This document shows, piece after piece, positions 57,301-64,000 of a stretch of DNA of 64,000 nucleotides (positions within the stretch are counted from its first letter, which is position 1; every line of letters begins with the position of its first letter). The position numbers and the translations under genes are program-made. The stretch spans positions 6,609,081-6,673,080 of the forward strand of contig NC_049992.1 in assembly GCF_000003815.2 (NCBI RefSeq), written 5' to 3'. Below the pieces are notes generated by a model. That model was not told the origin of the DNA and did no database searches. It saw nothing but the letters and a program-made list of their open reading frames with translations. Origin of the DNA: Branchiostoma floridae (lineage: Eukaryota; Chordata; Leptocardii; Amphioxiformes; Branchiostomatidae).

Positions 57301-60215
57301 AAAGCGCGTTAACGATTACAGATTGATCTTATCTACTGAGGATAAGGGTAATTTCACAATTTGTGTTAGAAAGGATGGTTATTACTCTCCATGATTTTAC
57401 GTTGGCGTCGGTATTCAAAACGGTGTATTGCTATATCCAAAAGAAGGAGTCTGTAGAATCGTAACATTAATTTGTTGTTTGGGATATGAAAAAAAAATGC
57501 ACGCTTAGAAGACGCAGAGGACTGTTTTTGATAATCTTTTCATTAATAAGAAAATAAGTAAGCTATATTCAGTTATTATTAGACTATGTTGAGACTTCAA
57601 CTGCAATCGATGGTAACATCAATGATGTCTGAAGTCTGATCGTGGCATAAACCCTGAAGCACGATCACTGACCAAATTCACATGATTACAACATTTAGCT
57701 CTTGTTTGACAGGTTGTTCTAAAAAGAAGGATTGGCTCCTTTAAATGATGAATCGTAATAGTAAAGGTTTACCTTTCGCTCCAGAATCATCTGATGCAGG
57801 CGTTATTGCATTCATAGGGTCCACAGATGTGGTCGGTCCAAATGTGAACGTTGTCCATGTTGCTTTAACTGGGGCCTTGTTCGTGGGAGTCACTTTAGAG
57901 GCTCCTTCAACTGTAGGTCGTAATAACAAAAAAAAAGGATTCTGTTAACTCTGTTCTAATAAATATAGGTTCAAACATTTGCGTACAAAGAAATGGTTAT
58001 GAAATTATATTTTCCATTTCCCCCCACATCACTCCCCTCCCCTATTCCATGGTTCCCTGTCCCAAAGGTGTTAACTCACCTTCAGTTCCAACTGATGAAG
58101 AAGTGATTGTATGTTCAGTGGCCGGACCTTTGGTCGGGACAGGGGTGAAGGTTGTCCCTTCAGTAACCTCTAGTACATCATTCGTAGGATTGGTGGTGAT
58201 GTCATGAGTGGAGTCTTTGCCTACAGGTAAATGCAATTCCTTATCTCATCTCCTGATTATTCATGTTACATCACAAGAGTCTACTTGTTTTTAGCTAATT
58301 ATAAAAATAAAAGTAACAAAACATTGTCTTAGATTAGTCACAATAGGCTACCCTCGTTAAATTATGAATTAAATTATAAATACCGAGTAACTCAATTTTG
58401 TCTTTTCGTCTTACTTTTGACTGCAGCTTGATACATCTCTGATGCAGAATACATTTACAGAGTCCTGATAATATTTGGTCTGTTGATGTTAACAGTGTAT
58501 TTTGGCACTATTGAGGCACGTAGTTCCATTGCCGATGTAAGGATGCATTCATCAAGTCAGTTTTCCCATTATTACCCATTTTGCACGATTTCATTATCCA
58601 GGTTTTCTTCTGCAGGTCAAAAGATTGCCCAAAAGACAGTATTAACACACATGGTACCAAAGATCCACATTTATAAATACATGAAGAATGCACATCTAGA
58701 AAATGATTGGTTTTGAGTTTACCTTTTGGTCCAGATTCTTGTGATGCCTGAGCGAGAATTGCATTCACAAGGTCCAAAGGTTTGGCTGGTCCAGATGACA
58801 ACTTTTCTCCCTTACCTTTCGCTGGTGCCTTATCAGCGGAATCCTTATCGACACCATGAGCGATTTTATTACCTGCAATTCAGTAGAATCAATCAATCAA
58901 TTTATTTATTTTTGCCATAGTAGCCCATATTCTTTTGAAATGCCTTGCTGTTGTTTTAAACCAGCTTCTTAGTCGATCCTTTTGACAAATATTTTATATA
59001 CTTAGACCTCAAACTGATTTCTGTTTAAACCCGGTACCCTATTACGTCCATGACCACAGTCTCAAACACAAACGACACAGAAAAAGCATTACTGACAAAG
59101 GTAAACGGATTAGTTGCAAACATGTTACCGCGGACAGTTACGAAATAGTAGAAATCATACAATTAAGGGATCATGAGCAATTGTTTGATGACGTTTCAAT
59201 TGGCCGGTGTAGTATCTAATGAACAGTACCCCCAATTGATTGTAGAAATATGCCTATTACTGCGCAGACACACACCTTTAGGTCCTGTCTTCTCTGATAG
59301 ATGAGTCAGCGCATTTGTAGAATCCAGAGGTTTCGCGGGTCCAGAGGAGAATTTTGTCCCTTTACCTTTCTCCTGTGCCTTATTTGTTGGATTTTTATCG
59401 ACACCATCAGCAGGTTTCTTGTCTGCAGATGAATAAAGCTTTGATTTGGTAACTTTTCCTTTGTGATAATTCCTAGCCCTTTTTTTAATGTGTTACTTAA
59501 CAAGGTGTTGTGGCTCTTTATATCTATACATCCTTGATATTCTAGCTAGTATGCTATACTGTATAATGTATCTATCATCGTGTCAATAACTGTCACTGAC
59601 CTGTAGGAAACCCTAGGTCTTGGAGAATCTTCTCCATGTTGGCGGAATCACCCACTAATGGATAAAAACACGGATGTCAAGTCGGAACTGTCCACAATGA
59701 TTGTTTGAATTATCCCTCGGTCTGGTTAATTTGTATTTGTTGATTCGAAACATTTTAGTAACTGCATATTATACAATTAACAGTATAAACTGTTACAATT
59801 CACAGTAGATATTTGCAAATACAATATATTTTACGTACTATGTTATAGAAACGATATCAAGCAATGTCTTACTTTACTTAACCCCTGTGTACTACTGAAC
59901 GACAGAAGCTGCACATTCTACGTTGTTCTATAAATGCTTCACGCGCTAGAAATGAGCGTAGACTTTTTTTAAAATTCCAAATTCTTTGTATAGTTTAATG
60001 CACTTATTTTGGCATTTCCATGTCCAATGCCATCACTTCCCGGCATTAACTGTTCAAGTAAGCCATTGCTCCTATGCCTGTTTTAATTATGAGTGAACGT
60101 TAGTATTCAAACTATTTAATGTATCGAAGTTGATCGATGGTAGAGATATGGTGTGTTAACACTTACCCACAGCCATAACCAGTATGGTGGCTAGGACTAT
60201 TGTAGGCGTCTTCAT
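41479..60215 (-). CDS. secreted MACPF / furin-like / ephrin-receptor-like / C-type lectin protein
   Basis: Thirty-five exons, all in phase, 5964 nt (1987 aa plus stop). Exons 1-15: 60167-60215, 59601-59654, 59276-59422, 58723-58872, 58080-58220, 57773-57910, 57202-57291, 56933-56986, 56634-56708, 56237-56311, 56002-56049, 55672-55740, 55128-55193, 54746-54775, 54554-54610. Exon 16: 54083-54300. Exons 17-24 (MACPF, residues ~488-1012): 53540-53640, 53071-53221, 52455-52567, 51330-51677, 50451-50563, 49932-50223, 49291-49533, 48618-48831. Exons 25-29: 47802-48101, 47308-47483, 46959-47154, 46449-46595, 45725-45926. Exons 30-35: 45090-45239, 44331-44426, 43811-43960, 42603-43475, 42103-42354, 41479-41864. 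The start MKTPTIVLATILVMAV is a good signal peptide and no later membrane span is seen, so the product should be secreted. MACPF proteins assemble into membrane pores; the lectin end would choose the target. I recall no named protein with this order. Confidence 0.85.
42603..43475 (-). CDS. MACPF-lectin gene exon 33: fifteen ephrin-receptor-like repeats
   Basis: One 873-nt exon encodes fifteen units of about 17 residues with consensus CxxCPAGKYSSTAGSTS, the GCC2_GCC3 (ephrin-receptor-like) cysteine repeat found in large extracellular proteins. Cysteine, Gly and Tyr/Phe positions are kept in nearly all units; unit 10 is one residue short and the last is degenerate. The uniformity at DNA level (51-bp periodicity) suggests recent unit turnover. 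It is a likely rigid spacer between MACPF and lectin. Confidence 0.9.
43811..45239 (-). CDS. MACPF-lectin gene exons 30-32: furin-like cysteine-rich repeats
   Basis: Three phase 1-1 exons carry cysteine patterns like furin/growth-factor-receptor repeats: DCIACKHL then CVAQCP; VDCVTECP then NVCK; DCNVCKYQHNGRCVEECRPG. Exon 31 needs the acceptor before GCATTAAAAG (44426), not the nearer AG, to keep phase. They form the junction to the ephrin-receptor-like repeats. Confidence 0.75.
45725..48101 (-). CDS. MACPF-lectin gene exons 25-29: unassigned beta-rich region
   Basis: About 340 residues between MACPF and the cysteine-rich part. Exons 27-29 contain GGKCIHFTAASEGDIFVVFA, TWVYIQISPDGVALYK, TVIQYGKTPDNE and VWLSFTFHELESLRYYSFGN. 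The order of a WVYIQIS strand, an I-x-YGK and a RYYSFGN loop faintly recalls the farnesoic-acid O-methyltransferase-type (FAMeT) beta domain found in animal secreted proteins, but I cannot confirm it. It ends in cysteines (CREG, CRQKCHSECR) that open the furin-like region. Confidence 0.6.
48618..53640 (-). CDS. MACPF domain exons 17-24
   Basis: Key features are a cysteine- and glycine-rich entry (MNGCFGTGYKNGDPCYKAKI), the strand YLGVGFDGRGVYSAESRKKS, a first helical insertion with Ser-rich tail (SSFARGRLRQKQRQTFLAML), then RYEIFMDDIKPDQL, the MACPF signature region NFYLRWGTHYIKSAKFGGQL, a second helical insertion (EADWKMTMSTFSAQ) and the end VQGGDQQIAAAI, DNPKPFSFVLRLVTDLL. GTHY is the conserved turn of perforin/complement proteins. 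Both transmembrane-hairpin regions are present in length, so the domain looks able to insert in membranes (inference). Confidence 0.88.
50730..50960 (+). mobile_element. GIY-YIG-like fragment of a Penelope-type retroelement
   Basis: The open stretch has RYLGAFIRTTERSMIRIIEH, then SAGHSYTF and ARILDTEQD, matching the pattern tR-x-x-EH...GH...iLdtE of the GIY-YIG endonuclease tail in Penelope-like elements. Only this tail is seen, opposite in strand to the host gene, in the intron between MACPF exons 20 and 21. It is a broken fossil and its age is unknown. Confidence 0.45.
54554..59654 (-). CDS. MACPF-lectin gene exons 2-15: symmetric phase-1 cassettes
   Basis: Fourteen consecutive exons, 30 to 150 nt, all begin and end in phase 1, so any can be skipped or duplicated without frame loss. 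They encode a low-complexity acidic, Lys/Ser/Thr/Asn-rich stalk between signal peptide and MACPF. Exons 3 and 4 are paralogs (KGKG, SSGPAKPLD, then GPKG); exon 6 is a distant relative. Exons 9, 10, 11 and 14 share a (D/G)xFLVRKE start, and 9-11 and 13 share the GSG end. The donor of exon 10 falls in the assembly gap 56137-56236, so a further cassette could be missing. Confidence 0.8.
56137..56236. other. assembly gap (100 N)
   Basis: The gap abuts MACPF-lectin exon 10 and hides its donor and an unknown length of intron. Confidence 0.99.
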
Positions 60216-60474
60216 AGCTGTTTGTTGAACCTTGTGAAATACAATGTTATCAACACGTAATTCAATTATGAGGATGAATTACGTTTTTCGTATTTTCATC
60301 ATATATCTGCGTGCCCTCCCATCTCATGAGACAACATTTAGCTCCTGTACTCAAATGACATGGGACTTGATTATTAAACACATTTATTTAGCCCTGAATA
60401 GTATTTTAGGACAGAAAACGTGATAGTTGGAAAAGTTGTGATAACTTGGTTTTTAGCGGTTATTTCAAGAATTC
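60216..60474. promoter_or_regulatory. presumed 5' flank of the MACPF-lectin gene
   Basis: This lies directly upstream (minus strand) of the start codon. The 5' UTR begins CAAGGTTCAACAAACAGCT before ATG. No TATA box or motif can be fixed with confidence. The foldback element begins within about 260 bases. Confidence 0.4.
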
Positions 60475-61480
60475 TCTCTATACTAGTGAAATAATGTGAT
60501 TGAGGGGTGCTATCCCATTTTTTTCTCTAGTAAACACAAATTAAGACCAATCTTTTAACCTTTTACTAGTAAAATAATGAGATAAAGGGTTGCTATCACA
60601 TTATTTCACTAATAGATACAATTTCCAATTTCAACATCTCTTACTAGTAAAATAATGTGATAAGGGGTTGCTATCACATTATTTCATTAATAGATACAAT
60701 CTTAACATCTCTTTCTAGTAAAATAATGTGATAAGAGGTTGGTATCACATTATTTCACTTAGAGATACAATCTAAACATCTCTTACTAGTAAAATAATGT
60801 GATAAGGGGTTGCTATCACACTATTTCACTAATAGACCGACATCTCTTACTAGTAAAATAATGTGATAAGGGGTTGCTATCACATTATTTCACTAATAGT
60901 TACATTCTTAACATCACTTACTAGTAAAAAAATAAACGTGATAAGGGTTGGTGAGAGGGCCAGTTTAAGTTATTACACGGATGTCGTCATGCTGCTGGAT
61001 GAATACATGGGCAACATGTGTTGGGCCCTACGTATACTGTTATGATCCTGTTGGAACTTTATATATAAACTTTATATATATTTATAAATAAAATTTATTT
61101 ATAAACATATTCAACCGGCCTTTTTCTTACCTTGCAACCAATTGAAAACAGATGTATGGCTGCAACAGTTTGGCTGTTGTATTCACCAACTTGGCCAAGC
61201 AGATGTAAGCGCCCCAGTCTGTATAGATTGTGCGCTTTTTTCTTATCTTTTTCCTTCTTCCGTAAAACCCAACGACCTACATTTTCGTGCAAAGTTCCAA
61301 CAGGATTATAACAGTATACGCAGGGCACAACACGCGTTGCTACGTATTCATGCAGCAGTATGACGACACTCGGGTAATAAATTAAACTGGCCCATTCCCC
61401 AACCCTTATCACGTTTTTTTCACTAGCATAAGTACGGAAGTTTACCAGTGAAGTAATGTGATAGGGCCGCTGTACTCGTG
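60475..61480. mobile_element. foldback element with tandem hairpin units
   Basis: About six units of 65-80 bases (60480-60950) each carry AAATAATGTGATA and its inverse TATCACATTATTT around AGGGGTTGC. The block from AACGTGATAAGGGTTGG to CCTGTTGGAACTTT (about 60930-61062) recurs inverted at about 61285-61420 with moderate divergence. The centre is AT-rich (TATATA, TTTATAAATA) and has no transposase-like frame. The architecture fits Foldback-type elements. Confidence 0.75.
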
Positions 61481-64000
61481 ACATATAGCGCATCCAACTA
61501 GAAGAAACCAGATAGGTCAGAAGTACGCTCATGCCCAGCGCCACGCCAGGCGTAGATTGTAATCAATCCACAAACAAAACAATTGACCCTAGGTAATAAA
61601 CTTTGTGACTTAATTTTGGTTTTTACATGTTGTAGGTTAAGCAGGTAATACCCTTGATTTTGTTTGTTTTGTTTGTCCGTTTGGTGTGTGTCCGCGTTGC
61701 TGGATCGCTGTTCTGAACGCGCGGTGTCACGGGCGCACGCTCACCGCAAAAAAGCGTTCAAAATACTCTTGGTACCACACGCACATGTATGATAAGGGAA
61801 CAAACGGCAACAACCTATATAATAAACCAAGTACATACCAGCACATCATCAGCGTATGAATATACTCTGCGCGACTAAGGTGGCCCAGGCCTGTCTTGCC
61901 AAATGCCTCATTTAAATATGATGATTAGGTACTTGAATATTGTAATGAATCAAGTGCGAGTTAGGTGCTTGTAAATATGCAGTAGTTCCCCTCCCAGTGT
62001 CCCGCCTGCTGTTTTGCATCCCAATCACGTGCTAATTTCCCCTGGTGAGTTAATTGCTTTACCCCCGGACTCCATTTCCAAGATGGCCCAGCAAATACAA
62101 AGCAAAGGACAAGACAGGGCTGTATGTGCTAATGTGTACTTGTTCGTTTTGTGACTAGAAATAAAGCATGTAATATTTTATCTTATGTACAGACCTGCGG
62201 TTATTGTGTAGTTCATACTATTTGTCTATAAATCAAAAATAACCTTGACTGTGTACGTGAAAACTAAGACTTCCAAAAAATGTCTCAAAAAGTTTCAATT
62301 GGGCATATCATCCTACACGAGTATTAAAGATATTTTTGCGTGATCTTATCCAATACACAATATTTCCAAGGAGGTTAAATAAGGGTTAGGGTTTTAACCT
62401 CAATATTTCAGTTGTTGCTTTTGTGAACATATTGTCTAGACAGTTAACGTTGTTGTCTCAAGTCAGAGAAGAACTTTTGCACCGATGGCGAAAAATTTGT
62501 CGTGGATGCTTCAAGGATGCTTTTATTAATTTCACCTGGTTGAAACCGCACAAAATAGCTACACGTAACTCTTTCTCTAAGACAAAATTCCCAGACAGGC
62601 AGCTGCGAATCGGCTCCGATTATTGTCTAATTCCTTTGGTAAAAACAACTTTCCCAGCCAGAGGAGGACAATGATCTTTTGTTCTCCAATCAAGCACAAA
62701 CAATACTAAAACAACAGACTTTGTACATGTACATCGGAATTACCCCGCTTCCAGCACAAGTCTTTGTGGCTTAGTTGGTAAGGGTTTGATACTACATGTG
62801 AACTTTGTTTTGACCTGGGTTCGAAACCGAGTTGGTGTAATTTTCTATTTCCTTTTTTCACTACTAGTATTTATCACAATATATTGTTGCACATTTGTAA
62901 TTCAAACGTTGGTTTAGATGGTATTCCTTCTTATCAGCCCTCCAAAATGTTATAAAACGTTCGGCTATGGTGTCGATCAGTCTTTAATAGCGAGATAGAC
63001 ATGTGCGGTGCCGTACGCGTGTATAATGACAAATATATGAATGAATAGTGCTCACATAAAGTTATAACAAAATCGAAATATTTTATGTGTATTCTTTTCA
63101 GAAGAGTCTTTTAGCAGATGCTCTACAATCGCAAAAAATGTAGCTTTTTCAAAACCAAATTGAAGGTACCTTTTTTTCAAACTCTATATCACCTTTATCA
63201 GTTCAAATTGTTGCAGAAATTATCTGTATTGCATCATACAATGGACATGACCAACTCAAACTGATTACTAGTAATAATGTCTACTCTGTAGTTACAATGT
63301 GTATTGCCGATTGACTCATATTCAAAATTTTCCTAATACATGTACTACATTCTATGTAAAGTCTTTTTCACACTATGCGCTGCCGATCTTCAACTGTCTA
63401 TTCCTGGGGTCTCACTACAGCCCCGGGACACTGAATGAAGCAAAATATCGGTGAAGAAGCCACACATATGTTGATATTTTAGGTCTTCATTTTATCACCA
63501 ATATTAACTACATGTACATAGAATTCAATCATTCAGTTCACCTTCGATCATTAGTTATGTGCGCAGCTATATGAACAGTACTTCGACTGCTAAAGGAAAC
63601 AAAAGGAATTCCTGGGCCTTCATTAATCGAAATGTAACTTTTGTAAGTTTTACAGTTGTCTTTTCATGTCATTATTTTGTGTTTAAAAAAACTTTTGGAT
63701 GGGCATTGGAGTATGGTAAGGTGAAAAGCGCAAGACAAACCTGACAGACCACACTACGCATAACAATAGCACCAGCTGAGCCCCGATGCAAGTGTCAATT
63801 ACTTATAATTGCTTCTCAAGGAGGTGCTAAATAAACTAAGTAATTAGGCTGTCAGATTGATTGGTTGGAGAACATGCCTCTGTAGGTAAAATTTATAGTA
63901 CAAACTTTAAACCATTTTAAAGGACTATAGTAACCTTTCAGGAAAGACCAAAATAACGTTTGATGATCGACCATGTCCTTGTCTACTCTAAAAACAGCCA
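61481..64000. other. spacer, no gene seen
   Basis: Apart from the tRNA-like stretch at 62761 I recognise no exon, RNA gene or repeat; short ORFs here show no family pattern. Confidence 0.5.
62761..62845 (+). mobile_element. tRNA-like SINE head or tRNA pseudogene
   Basis: A box-A-like TGGCTTAGTTGG and box-B GGGTTCGAAAC are spaced as in a tRNA with a long variable region, and the T arm CTGGG-TTCGAAA-CCGAG nearly pairs. The acceptor ends do not pair well, so it is not a working tRNA. A T-run follows at about 62860. Confidence 0.55.

Noticed and set aside
62386-62396. GGGTTAGGGT as telomere repeat
   Set aside because: There are fewer than two units, as expected by chance.
62423-62674. plus-strand 83-codon ORF near the right end
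   Set aside because: It has no family pattern, no splice context and ordinary composition for non-coding DNA.

Overview
The window looks like amphioxus (Branchiostoma) nuclear DNA or a close relative. Genes are intron-rich with short metazoan exons and GT..AG introns. A tRNA-derived SINE with an amphioxus-type tail occurs, along with many MITEs and foldback elements. Recognisable proteins are animal ones: an organic anion transporter, a sperm-type cyclic nucleotide-binding protein, and a MACPF/C-type lectin protein. Three runs of 100 N mark assembly gaps. Species and family names are recognition from memory, not database results.

Layout. 1-1.7 kb: last exons of a LamG-like (concanavalin-fold) gene, + strand. 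1.7-4.8 kb: SINE and MITE pieces plus a C-terminal fragment of a galactose-3-O-sulfotransferase-like gene. 4.8-21.1 kb: a complete 13-exon SLCO/OATP transporter, + strand (2277 nt CDS, 758 aa). Its 7.7 kb first intron holds a ~250 bp tandem repeat, a CACTA-type element nested inside an older TIR element, a PIF/Harbinger-type MITE and a CCGA-rich TIR element. 21.1-24.2 kb: AT-rich spacer between convergent 3' ends, closed by a palindromic cluster of five CACGTG sites. 24.2-36.0 kb: a 12-exon CNBD2-like gene, - strand (2196 nt CDS, 731 aa). A 54-bp minisatellite straddles its penultimate exon/intron border and multiplies the 5' splice site tenfold. 36-41.5 kb: spacer with a textbook MITE. 41.5-60.2 kb: a 35-exon secreted protein gene, - strand (5964 nt CDS, 1987 aa). 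It has a signal peptide, a run of 14 symmetric phase-1 exons, a MACPF pore-forming domain, furin-like cysteine-rich exons, fifteen 17-residue ephrin-receptor-like repeats and a C-type lectin domain with EPN and WND sugar-binding motifs. 60.4-64 kb: a foldback element built from tandem hairpins, a tRNA-like SINE head, then nothing recognised.

The genes do not form an operon or obvious pathway. All three main gene models were assembled by hand from splice sites and reading phase, and every junction stays in frame. The most interesting item is the MACPF-lectin protein, which reads as a lectin-targeted secreted pore-former. The most unusual mechanism candidate is the minisatellite that offers ten same-phase donor sites, so each choice would change protein length by 18 residues.
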